Below, in pieces: positions 1 through 5,913 of a stretch of 31,276 nucleotides of DNA (its first letter is position 1; each line of letters opens with the position of its first letter). The notes under the pieces are model-generated. The model saw only the letters and a list, made by a program, of their open reading frames with translations. It made no database searches and was not told the origin of the DNA. This stretch comes from a virus. Location: IMG/VR virus record IMGVR_UViG_3300009011_000045, positions 1 to 31,276 of that record. One strand, written 5' to 3'. Position numbers and translations under genes: made by a program.

Positions 1-42
1 GAACATTGCGCTCGCAAAGATTGTCCCCTCAACTGATCGCCC

Positions 43-72
43 AAGAAAAAGCCGCGCATGTAGCGCGGCTTT
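43..72 (-). terminator. Host intrinsic terminator left of attL
   Basis: A perfect 7-bp stem GCCGCGC (51-57) / GCGCGGC (63-69) with a 5-nt loop is followed, on the minus strand, by a T-rich tail (complement of 43-50). It lies directly beyond the tRNA 3' remnant, so it was probably the original terminator of the host tRNA before the phage integrated. Confidence 0.7.
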
Positions 73-77
73 CAAAT

Positions 78-123
78 GTGGTGGGCCCACACGGACTTGA
101 ACCGTGGACCAAAGGATTATGAG
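78..123. repeat. attL: attL core: 46-bp direct repeat, tRNA 3' remnant
   Basis: These 46 bases are identical to 31154-31199. On the minus strand they hold the tRNA 3' part from the anticodon loop through the T arm, acceptor 3' strand and CCA. Beyond base 123 the similarity to the tRNA stops, so this copy lacks the 5' half and is not a functional tRNA. It is the left attachment site left by integrase-mediated recombination at the tRNA gene. Confidence 0.93.
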
Positions 124-218
124 CCCGAGTTAGATTGCCGTAATCATTGAGAAAAACACGCAGAATCAAGGGTTTTGGAATGGTTCTGTGCATATGTGCA
201 GCAATGAAATCTTGCTAA

Positions 219-239
219 ATTGGACGGATATTGGACGGA
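219..239 (+). repeat. Tandem putative integrase arm-type sites (left arm)
   Basis: The 10-mer ATTGGACGGA occurs twice in tandem (219-228 and 230-239), an 11-bp period or about one helical turn. The same core TTGGACGGA recurs near the other end of the prophage at 31039-31047 (inverted) and 31066-31074, with a near copy at 31054-31062. Short repeats on both arms close to a tyrosine-integrase att site fit arm-type binding sites for the integrase N-terminal domain. Assignment is by position and repetition only. Confidence 0.55.
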
Positions 240-359
240 CATGGATACCGGTCTGCTAGACGTAATTCACGGAAATTAGTAAACCTGCAATGGCAGGCAC
301 GATGCGCACGAATCGGCCACGCTGGCCTGCAACGTATCAGCCAATCTCTGGAGCATGAA

Positions 360-1004
360 ATGGATGTCCAACAGATCAGTTACCTTGCTGCAGCGTTCAT
401 CGTGGGGCTTTTCGCAAATTCGTTTTTGCCCGCCTACTTCAAACGCAAGGGTGAAAACCTTGCCACTAAAGATGACATCGCAGAAATCACCACAAAAATC
501 GAGAGTGTGAAATACGACTACGCGCATCAGTTAGAAAGCGTGAAAGCTGGCATGTCGGCGTTGCTGAGCGTGCATGGATATCGCTACGAAAAGGAGTATG
601 AGGTTCTCAGCCAACTGACCGAATCGCTGGTTGATCTCCGCGACAGGAGTCTCATGCTAAGGCCGGTTGCCGACTTCAGAGATCCGCTTAAATCTGAAGA
701 TGAGGTGAAGCAGGAGCGTTTGGCGCTTTTACACGCGGCCGGTAGGAAGGTGTACCAGGAGAGCGAAAAAAAACGGCCTTTCTTCCCCGCAGAGATTTAC
801 GACGCCATCAGGGAAACGCTCAAGATTTCCAACAGAGAATCCACAGAGTACCGATTCGAGCATCCGTTTGATGAAGGCAATTTTATGAACTATTGGGATA
901 ACGCCGACAAAAATCAGAAGGCCATCACTCAATCTGTTGAGACTGCTCTAGATCTCATTCGAAAGCGTGTCATCAAGTGGGAGGCACTGCATGATCCAGA
1001 ATGA
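360..1004 (+). CDS. Membrane-anchored coiled-coil protein, unknown function (moron)
   Basis: A 214-residue product read from ATG 360, chosen because GGAG (350-353) sits 6 nt upstream; the longer frame back to 231 runs into the integrase arm sites. Residues about 6-24 form one hydrophobic segment (SYLAAAFIVGLFANSFLPAYF), followed by basic residues and the stretch ENLATKDDIAEIT, then a charged helical region likely to form a coiled coil. An N-terminal anchor followed by an 'NLATKEDI-EIT' linker is a pattern I recognise from uncharacterised bacterial proteins, some encoded by mobile elements. The long soluble C-terminus (about residues 60-214) should be cytoplasmic. The gene stands alone beside attL, outside the phage structural operon, and ends just before a hairpin. 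Such placement is usual for lysogenic-conversion or superinfection-exclusion genes, but no function can be read from the sequence. Confidence 0.75.
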   Translation: MDVQQISYLAAAFIVGLFANSFLPAYFKRKGENLATKDDIAEITTKIESVKYDYAHQLESVKAGMSALLSVHGYRYEKEYEVLSQLTESLVDLRDRSLMLRPVADFRDPLKSEDEVKQERLALLHAAGRKVYQESEKKRPFFPAEIYDAIRETLKISNRESTEYRFEHPFDEGNFMNYWDNADKNQKAITQSVETALDLIRKRVIKWEALHDPE

Positions 1005-1034
1005 AATGATCAGCGGGGCTTGCATCGTTCGATA

Positions 1035-1058
1035 GACCCCGTATTACGGGGCCTTTCG
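1035..1058 (+). terminator. Probable terminator after the coiled-coil gene
   Basis: A CCCCG-TATTA-CGGGG hairpin (1037-1051), 32 nt after the stop codon, is followed by the weak T-run CCTTTCGTG. The position suits transcription ending for the preceding gene. The short T-tract limits confidence. Confidence 0.5.
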
Positions 1059-1480
1059 TGTGTCTGCCTTCATTGGAGTCTGGCGTCAGGATGCCAAGAT
1101 ATTTGCATGTGGCAATATCGGAAAATCGCTCAATTTTGATGTTTTTTCTGCTGTCCCCCCCGCAAATACGCACTCTGCCGAATGTCGCTGCCCCTGCGAA
1201 ACGTCGGCGCTGTCGAGCCACTTTCTTCATTTGGTTGCATAGTCTTTCAATTATTGAAACGCGCATGTGACTGGGGAGGCCCGCTAGGCGCGGGAGTTGG
1301 CTAGGTCATTTCACACCTAAACTGTTTGCAAAAAAAACACATACGAAGCCCGCCGGCGGGAGGGGGATAAGTGCTTTTTCAGCTGTTTTTTTTGTGTCAG
1401 CCGAATTTTCCCTGGGCAGCGTAGCGACCGCCGATCGCCGTCAGTCGCCCAGTTGGTGTTGGAGGATTCGCCCATCGTTA
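1059..1480. other. Non-coding stretch before the cargo pair
   Basis: About 420 bases with no convincing gene. Short open frames here lack ribosome-binding sites and recognisable composition. A perfect 12-bp palindrome CCCGCCGGCGGG and runs of A or T (near 1330 and 1385) are visible. The right end supplies TATACT (1479-1484), a good -10 candidate for the next gene, but no well-spaced -35 was found: TTGGTG at 1453-1458 is 20 nt away. Confidence 0.5.
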
Positions 1481-1500
1481 TACTGGTTGTATGTACAGTA
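1481..1500. promoter_or_regulatory. LexA-like (SOS) box / possible phage operator
   Basis: A 20-bp dyad has perfect outer arms TACTG and CAGTA around a 10-base centre. It therefore matches the CTG-N10-CAG layout of gamma-proteobacterial LexA boxes; the inner left position is G instead of T. It overlaps the -10-like TATACT (1479-1484) and lies 24 nt before the ATG at 1524, a normal repressor position. Its inner TGTATGTACA (1488-1497) also equals the first 10 bases of the operator in the C/cox switch, so a phage repressor may bind here instead or as well. Confidence 0.6.
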
Positions 1501-1523
1501 TTCTGAAAGGGTAGGCATGGCTG

Positions 1524-1775
1524 ATGAATAGAGGATCTGCGGGAACCGTAAACCCGGAGTCACCCGCGATAGCGCAGTGGCAAGTCATGCTGCGGGATGA
1601 AGTGGCGTTGCTGGCAATGCCCGGTGCCCATCACAAAGCATTACTCAGGCAAGCCCATGCGCTGCACCAGGGCCATGTGATTGATGCCGATCACCTCAGT
1701 GATTTGCTGGAGTTAGCGGACGCAGCGTTGGCCTATGCTTTCGAATCACTGCTCGACTTAAACGCAGACGAGTAG
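1524..1775 (+). CDS. Small acidic protein of unknown function, first of SOS-like pair
   Basis: An 83-residue product. The stretch AQWQVMLRDEVALLA and the following HH-rich and leucine-rich helices resemble small conserved hypothetical proteins I associate with Pseudomonas; I cannot name a family. No membrane segment or metal motif is visible. Composition is helical, ending in an acidic tail. The start is uncertain: ATG 1524 has a poor spacing to the purine-rich stretch at 1505-1514, while ATG 1517 has the better site but reaches a stop after four codons (MADE). The gene follows a LexA-like box and is joined to the next gene by an 8-nt gap in which its stop region doubles as that gene's ribosome-binding site, so the two should be co-transcribed, possibly on DNA damage. 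Confidence 0.7.
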   Translation: MNRGSAGTVNPESPAIAQWQVMLRDEVALLAMPGAHHKALLRQAHALHQGHVIDADHLSDLLELADAALAYAFESLLDLNADE

Positions 1776-1783
1776 GGGGCAGC

Positions 1784-2080
1784 ATGCACGTACTGGTCAC
1801 ACCTATGCGCTCACGCGGTATAGCGCTCGATCCGAAAGAGCGTCGGCGCTACCCAGCGATCCGGGGCAACGTGATGGTCAACTCTACGGTCTGCCATGAA
1901 CTTGGTCGCGCAGCTAATGTTGCCCGCGTCGAGGTGGGTATGCCGCTCGACCCAGACCCCTTGCCTCCGCTGCTCGATGCCACCCTCGCCGGGATGGCGG
2001 TCACAGGGTTTGTGCTGAGCGGCATTGAGTACGTCGAAGGCTGCGCCTACGCGCAGTCTTGGTGGTGTCGGCTTGAGTAA
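1784..2080 (+). CDS. Small protein of unknown function, second of SOS-like pair
   Basis: A 98-residue product starting at ATG 1784 behind a strong AGGGGGCAGC ribosome-binding region that overlaps the stop of the preceding gene. The N-terminus is basic (positions 8-25, several Arg); the middle is proline- and leucine-rich (MPLDPDPLPPLLDATLAG); the C-terminus is YAQSWWCRLE with two adjacent tryptophans. I do not recognise a domain. Tight coupling to the upstream gene suggests one functional unit. Homologues in Pseudomonas genomes are plausible from memory but were not searched. Being behind a LexA-like dyad suggests expression under DNA damage or prophage induction. Confidence 0.7.
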   Translation: MHVLVTPMRSRGIALDPKERRRYPAIRGNVMVNSTVCHELGRAANVARVEVGMPLDPDPLPPLLDATLAGMAVTGFVLSGIEYVEGCAYAQSWWCRLE

Positions 2081-2161
2081 GGAAATGTTTCAACTTTGAT
2101 ACAGCGATCCGATTCGAGGAGAATGCTTGCCGCGAAAATGCCACCAGGCCAAGGATCTAAT

Positions 2162-2980
2162 ATGGAAGTCACCCAAATCGCAGAGCTGATCGTCAACCGT
2201 CTTGACCAGCTCGGTACCGACATTCAACAGCAATGGAACAATCCTGAAGGTACACATACGCGCCATTTCGTTGTAGACGGCCTACTTACGGATGATATGG
2301 CTCAAGCGATTTATGACGCGTTTCCACGCAACGCGGATGGATTCTTTGACCGGCAGTCATTCCGGGAGAAGAAAAAAACGCTCACGGATCTTTCCGACTA
2401 CCCACAAATCCTTAGTGCCATCACCTACGCGATGCAGCACGAATCGGTTGTGGCCAAGGTTGCGCAACTGGTGGGGATGGACGATATCGTCCCGGATCCG
2501 AGCCTGTACGCTGGCGGTCTATCAATGATGTTCAAAGACGACTTTTTGAACCCGCATATCGACAACAGCCACGACGGCGCGCGCAACCTGTACCGTCGCC
2601 TGAATCTGCTCTACTACGTGTCGCCAAACTGGTCGCTTGAAAATGGCGGCAATTTTGAGCTGTGGGATCCGAAGGTAAAACAACAGAAAACGATCGTGTC
2701 CCAATGCAACCGCCTTGTGGTCATGGAAACGAATAAATACTCCTGGCATTCGGTCAGCGGCGTGTGCGCTGACGTGCCTCGTTGCTGCGTCTCCAACTAC
2801 TACTTTTCTTCGACATCGCCGGACGATCACGAATATTTTCACGTAACCTCCTTCAGCGGTCGTCCAGAGGAAACCGGCCGGCGCCTGCTCGGCGTTGTGG
2901 ATAACAATCTGCGTAACGTCGTCTCTAAGGTGTTGCGAGTCGGACGCGGTACGAAGCTGGTAAACAAGACGAAGGTATAG
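2162..2980 (+). CDS. 2-oxoglutarate/Fe(II)-dependent oxygenase
   Basis: A 272-residue product. ATG 2162 was chosen because AAGGA lies about 6 nt upstream; an earlier TTG at 2096 would add 22 unsupported residues. The double-stranded beta-helix iron site is visible: HxD in NPHIDNSHDG, the distal His in YSWHSVSG, and a following Arg in PRCCVSNYYF that may bind 2-oxoglutarate. GGNFELWDP between them is typical of the prolyl-hydroxylase-like 2OG-Fe(II) oxygenase superfamily. Such enzymes hydroxylate proteins, sugars or small molecules using O2 and 2-oxoglutarate; the substrate here is unknown. It sits in the moron block next to attL, outside the late operon, and ends at a strong terminator. Surface polysaccharide or host protein modification is a guess. 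Family assignment is firm, role is not. Confidence 0.88.
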   Translation: MEVTQIAELIVNRLDQLGTDIQQQWNNPEGTHTRHFVVDGLLTDDMAQAIYDAFPRNADGFFDRQSFREKKKTLTDLSDYPQILSAITYAMQHESVVAKVAQLVGMDDIVPDPSLYAGGLSMMFKDDFLNPHIDNSHDGARNLYRRLNLLYYVSPNWSLENGGNFELWDPKVKQQKTIVSQCNRLVVMETNKYSWHSVSGVCADVPRCCVSNYYFSSTSPDDHEYFHVTSFSGRPEETGRRLLGVVDNNLRNVVSKVLRVGRGTKLVNKTKV

Positions 2981-3003
2981 CCCTTCGCGCTGCAGAAAAG
3001 AGA

Positions 3004-3031
3004 GCGGGGGCCGAAAGGCCCCCGCTTTTTG
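3004..3031. terminator. Strong, probably bidirectional intrinsic terminator
   Basis: A perfect 9-bp stem GCGGGGGCC / GGCCCCCGC with a GAAA tetraloop (3013-3016) is followed by TTTTT on the plus strand. On the minus strand it is followed by CTCTTTTC. It ends the oxygenase transcript (stop at 2980) and, from the other side, the small minus-strand gene whose stop lies at 3032-3034. Confidence 0.9.
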
Positions 3032-3130
3032 TTACAGCTGCTGGAAGATCTTAAACAAACGAATTGACCAGTATGCAGTTTGCAGCAGACGGATCAGTTC
3101 ATCAGGGATAAAACGATAATTATTATTCAT
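3032..3130 (-). CDS. 32-residue microprotein, unknown function
   Basis: A short minus-strand frame from ATG (3130) to TAA (3032) encodes 32 residues, beginning MNNNYRFIPDELIRL and ending RLFKIFQQL. The C-terminal two thirds would form an amphipathic helix rich in Leu, Ile, Phe and Trp with Arg and Lys, as in small membrane-associated or regulatory peptides. AGAGGA lies 11 nt upstream, a rather long spacing. Its stop is immediately followed by the shared bidirectional terminator, which supports a real transcription unit converging on the oxygenase gene. A hairpin-forming leader (GGGCGTG...CACGCCC, about 3161-3184) and the dyad at 3255-3280 lie upstream. Too short for family recognition; it could also be an antisense RNA with fortuitous coding. 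Confidence 0.5.
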   Translation of the reverse strand: MNNNYRFIPDELIRLLQTAYWSIRLFKIFQQL

Positions 3131-3254
3131 CGTTTATTGATTCCTCTGAGGTTAAGGGAAGGGCGTGAAAAGAAACCACGCCCACCTCCCACCGTCGGCT
3201 GCTCAATAATGATTATTCGCAAATCAAGATCACCCTAGTTAATGCGAGTTTAAA

Positions 3255-3280
3255 CTTACGTAACTACTTACATACGTAAG
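3255..3280. promoter_or_regulatory. 8-bp inverted repeat, possible operator
   Basis: CTTACGTA (3255-3262) and TACGTAAG (3273-3280) form a perfect 8-bp inverted repeat with a 10-nt spacer in AT-rich DNA, about 125 nt upstream of the minus-strand microgene. The spacing, about 1.7 helical turns, suits a dimeric regulator. No factor can be named. Confidence 0.4.
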
Positions 3281-3413
3281 CAACCCAACCAGGTTGACTG
3301 AGAAGTCGCCAGACCATAACCTTCCTATTGCGAGTAAAAAAATGATGGGCTGTAACGGCGGTTGAGAGAATCATCAGGTTTTTTTGAGACCAGAGCAACC
3401 ACCAAATTCAGCG

Positions 3414-3444
3414 CGAGAAGCCCGGGCCCGCCCGGGCTTTCTCG
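3414..3444. terminator. Long GC-rich hairpin, candidate late-operon terminator
   Basis: AGCCCGGG / CCCGGGCT with a CCCG loop, extended by CGAGA / TCTCG with one bulge, makes a 13-bp hairpin. It is the first strong hairpin after the last gene of the leftward late operon (stop at 3717), 270 nt downstream, and can be read as a terminator in either direction. The T-tracts are weak (TTTCTCG). Confidence 0.5.
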
Positions 3445-3713
3445 TATCTGGCGCCCGGGCAAAAATGCCGAGTCGAGCCCGCCGCCTGAAACATAAGGGT
3501 TTCGTTGGGGCGTTGATCAAATTTGTTAACCGATATCGGTTTACTTCCGTCAACACAAGTAAACACTATGTCACGCAATCTTTCCGATAGACGGTCATCG
3601 GCAACTAATTGTATCAAACGGGGGGGGGTCGCCCCGTATTCCATACTTTACTGTGGAAACATGTACGAATACCGCATAACCATTTATGCCCGCACACTCT
3701 CAATAGTAAAACA
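3445..3713. other. Non-coding stretch after the late operon
   Basis: No convincing gene. It contains a perfect 14-bp palindrome AACCGATATCGGTT (3528-3541) and a G-run of eight or more bases near 3620 that pairs with CCCCG downstream. The palindrome could be an operator; nothing adjacent identifies its protein. Confidence 0.4.
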
Positions 3714-3716
3714 TGC

Positions 3717-4688
3717 CTACCGCGTAACGCCTTTTAATACCCCCGCGTGGGATGCAGCCCATGTACTGTTCGTGGAAAAAGCAGCGGCGTTGGAAGGAGC
3801 TGGACTCGGCCCGTGAACGTGTGAGGCGATCTGAGCGTTCATCTGCTCAAGCAAATTGAGCACATCGCACACTACCTGAAACAAATTCACAGTTTCCGAA
3901 CCGATCCAGTTTTTCGGCGCCTGCAGGTGCTGCCCTTTACCGGACACGCTTCGCCGCAACCCCTCTATCCGCTCCTGCATATCACCCCCCACCGTGGCGT
4001 TGTGTTTCTGCCCCACAACCACGTTCAGATCCCGGCCGGTCGCCTGGTGCAGATCATCCACCGCAACCAAGCTCGCGGATCCACCTGACAGCAGCTTGAG
4101 CGCGCCCAGCGCCTCGATCGTCTTCACGCCACCCACCGACTCGGTCGAGTGGTCGTCAATCGTCTGCGTGTGGCTCTGGAACTGTTCGCGGTTGTCCAGG
4201 GCTTCCACCTCGCGCTCGACCGCCAGATCCCGGATCTTGCCATCGGTCTGGCGAAGCCAGTTGCCGTCGGCATCGACGCGTTGCTGGGCAGCACCGCTGT
4301 GCTGCCATACCTGGTCGCCCTTGGGCACCTTTGGCATGCTCAGCCCGTGGGGCAGGATCGATTGAATGTAGGGCTTGTTCGGCAGGCCGTAGGCGAAACA
4401 CACCACCACGCGCGTTCCTTCCTCGGGAAAGGCATACATGCCCATTTCTTCGCCACCGGTGGGCAGCGGCAACGGAACGCCAGTGAGCGGCGGTATGGCC
4501 GGATCCGGCTCGTCGTCGGCGCCAAGTACCACAATGTCCACCGCGTAGCGCGGGCGGAAGTCGTCGCAGATTCCGGCATCCGCCGGCGCGTCGGCCACGG
4601 CTGTCACCCGGGCGAAGCGCGGCAAGTGATAGCCGCCGGTGAGTTCGGGAAATTGGCGCTCTACAGCGCGGCGGATTGCGTCTTCCAT
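3717..4688 (-). CDS. V: Baseplate central spike protein (gpV-like)
   Basis: A 323-residue product that should form the trimeric spike under the tail tube, which punctures the outer membrane. The N-terminal third (about 20-130) reads as an OB-fold-like domain with the stretch GTRVVVCFAYGLPNKPYIQS, typical of phage baseplate assembly protein V / gp5 N-terminal domains. Residues about 150-270 are rich in short beta-forming repeats (TVGGDMQERIEG, RDLNVVVGQKHNATVGG) typical of a beta-helical needle. HVHGPSP near residue 293 could bind metal, as the HxH motif does in the P2 spike tip, though here about 30 residues follow it. Larger than P2 gpV (211 aa). It is the last gene of the late operon and overlaps the hub gene by 28 nt. 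Confidence 0.8.
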   Translation of the reverse strand: MEDAIRRAVERQFPELTGGYHLPRFARVTAVADAPADAGICDDFRPRYAVDIVVLGADDEPDPAIPPLTGVPLPLPTGGEEMGMYAFPEEGTRVVVCFAYGLPNKPYIQSILPHGLSMPKVPKGDQVWQHSGAAQQRVDADGNWLRQTDGKIRDLAVEREVEALDNREQFQSHTQTIDDHSTESVGGVKTIEALGALKLLSGGSASLVAVDDLHQATGRDLNVVVGQKHNATVGGDMQERIEGLRRSVSGKGQHLQAPKNWIGSETVNLFQVVCDVLNLLEQMNAQIASHVHGPSPAPSNAAAFSTNSTWAASHAGVLKGVTR

Positions 4689-5365
4689 CGGATGGCCATC
4701 TGGTCATTGGCGAGCGTCACGCTGGTGATGCGCTCGCCGTTGTTGATCGTTGCACCTGGTCGCAACCCGGGAAGGGCCGCGACCATCGCACTTTGGTTGC
4801 CTTGGTAGCCGTCGAACAGCTCCGTGGGGATTTGCAGTGGCGCCCGGGCGCCAAAAAAACTGTCGGCCCAGCTGCCGGCGAACACTTCACCGTTGCCCAG
4901 TTGGTGCCAGGTGAAGTCGGGAATGCTGAATACCCGGGCGAGGCTGTCCATTGCCTGGTAACCGGCGGCGAGGCTATAGAAATACGGCGCCTTCACGCTG
5001 GCGTAAGGCTGTTCGGGAACCCGAAAGCGCAGGCCGGTTTGTTCGCTGACCTCGGCCAGCACGGCGCGCAGATCCACATGACGCAGGTTCAACGGCAGCG
5101 GGTTGGCCAGTACCGCGGCCAGCTCCCGACAGAACAGCACCTGTTCTACCGCGTTGGCGGCGGTACAGCGCTCGACGTAGCCGATGAAGTGGCGTTGCAG
5201 CGTGCCTTCGTTGTAGCCGATATCCAGCGTCACCAGCCCTTCCAGCGGCTCCGTCGATTGAACGGTGAAGTTCGCCCGGCCCGGGCTGGTGGAGTCCAGC
5301 CGGACGTCCTCCTTGATGAGAGCGATCGGCGCGCCGTTGATGGAAAGTTTCTTGTGCAGTTTCAC
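4661..5365 (-). CDS. D: Baseplate hub protein (gpD / gp27-like)
   Basis: A 234-residue product starting at GTG 5365, overlapping the previous stop (GTGA). The beta-rich N-terminus (LDSTSPGRANFTVQS), the central stretch LPLNLRHVDLRAVLAEVSEQTGLRF, and the position directly before the spike gene fit a late-control D/hub family protein, which forms the ring that holds the spike and joins it to the tube. It is shorter than P2 gpD (387 aa), so either the gene is a compact version or the hub function is shared with the two preceding unassigned proteins. Hub assignment is by context plus moderate resemblance. Confidence 0.6.
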   Translation of the reverse strand: MKLHKKLSINGAPIALIKEDVRLDSTSPGRANFTVQSTEPLEGLVTLDIGYNEGTLQRHFIGYVERCTAANAVEQVLFCRELAAVLANPLPLNLRHVDLRAVLAEVSEQTGLRFRVPEQPYASVKAPYFYSLAAGYQAMDSLARVFSIPDFTWHQLGNGEVFAGSWADSFFGARAPLQIPTELFDGYQGNQSAMVAALPGLRPGATINNGERITSVTLANDQMAIRWKTQSAAL

Positions 5366-5913
5366 GCCTGCTCACTCCCGCCCAGCCACTTATCCACACG
5401 CCCCAGCACTTTTTCAAAGCCGCTCAGGGCGGGGTTGTCGCTTGTTGACTCGCCGCCGGTACCGGCATCACCCACGGAGCTGCCCGGTGCGCCTTGGGCG
5501 TTGACCTTGTTGCCGGCGCGCCGGCCTTCGACTTTCTCCGGGTTCGATTCGCGCTCGCTCAGGGTGAACTGCACCAGCCAAGCTTTCAGGCTGTCGGCCT
5601 CCCGGGCGCTGACGCCCTCGGAAAACTCCACCTGACGCACACCGAACGCCTCGGCCGTGTCATTGACGACCCGGTACAGGTGCAACTGGCCACCGCTTGC
5701 CGTGGCTTCCGCCAGACGCATCAGGTCGGTCAACTGAGTCCGATCGACAAATGGGATCGTCAGCGAAACGGCCAGCGTCTTGGGCTTGAAGCCCTTGTGG
5801 GCTTTGTCGGTGTTGCTGGTCTGCCCCGACATGTCGCCGCTCTCGATACGCAAATTGGCGGTGACCTTCAGGTTCTTCCCTTGGACTTTCTGCCCATCAA
5901 GCAACAGCGTCAT
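5362..5913 (-). CDS. Baseplate complex protein, function unassigned
   Basis: A 183-residue product starting at ATG 5913, which overlaps the upstream stop as ATGA; the longer frame to 5988 only re-reads the neighbouring gene. The N-terminus (LLLDGQKVQGKNLKVTANLR) looks like a beta-sandwich domain. Residues about 60-130 continue in alternating polar/hydrophobic strands. The last 60 residues are low-complexity (Gly, Ser, Asn) with a short terminal helix. It lies between an unassigned 307-residue protein and the hub gene and is translationally coupled to both. I recall similar proteins named 'baseplate complex protein' in Pseudomonas prophages of the Vibrio K139-like branch, from memory only. A hub accessory or LysM-like tube-cap role is possible. 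Confidence 0.6.
   Translation of the reverse strand: MTLLLDGQKVQGKNLKVTANLRIESGDMSGQTSNTDKAHKGFKPKTLAVSLTIPFVDRTQLTDLMRLAEATASGGQLHLYRVVNDTAEAFGVRQVEFSEGVSAREADSLKAWLVQFTLSERESNPEKVEGRRAGNKVNAQGAPGSSVGDAGTGGESTSDNPALSGFEKVLGRVDKWLGGSEQA

Noticed and set aside
78-123. A second functional tRNA at the left edge
   Set aside because: Only the 3' part is present; the sequence diverges from the tRNA beyond base 123, with no D arm or 5' acceptor strand.
231-359. N-terminal extension of the coiled-coil protein
   Set aside because: The 43 extra codons start in the second integrase arm repeat and have no ribosome site; ATG 360 has GGAG at proper spacing.
1058-1270. Two overlapping plus-strand frames of 60-70 codons
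   Set aside because: No ribosome-binding site, no coherent composition, and overlap of two frames suggests chance.
3523-3816. 97-codon plus-strand frame
   Set aside because: Crosses a homopolymer G-run and the 3' end of the spike gene; no start signal.
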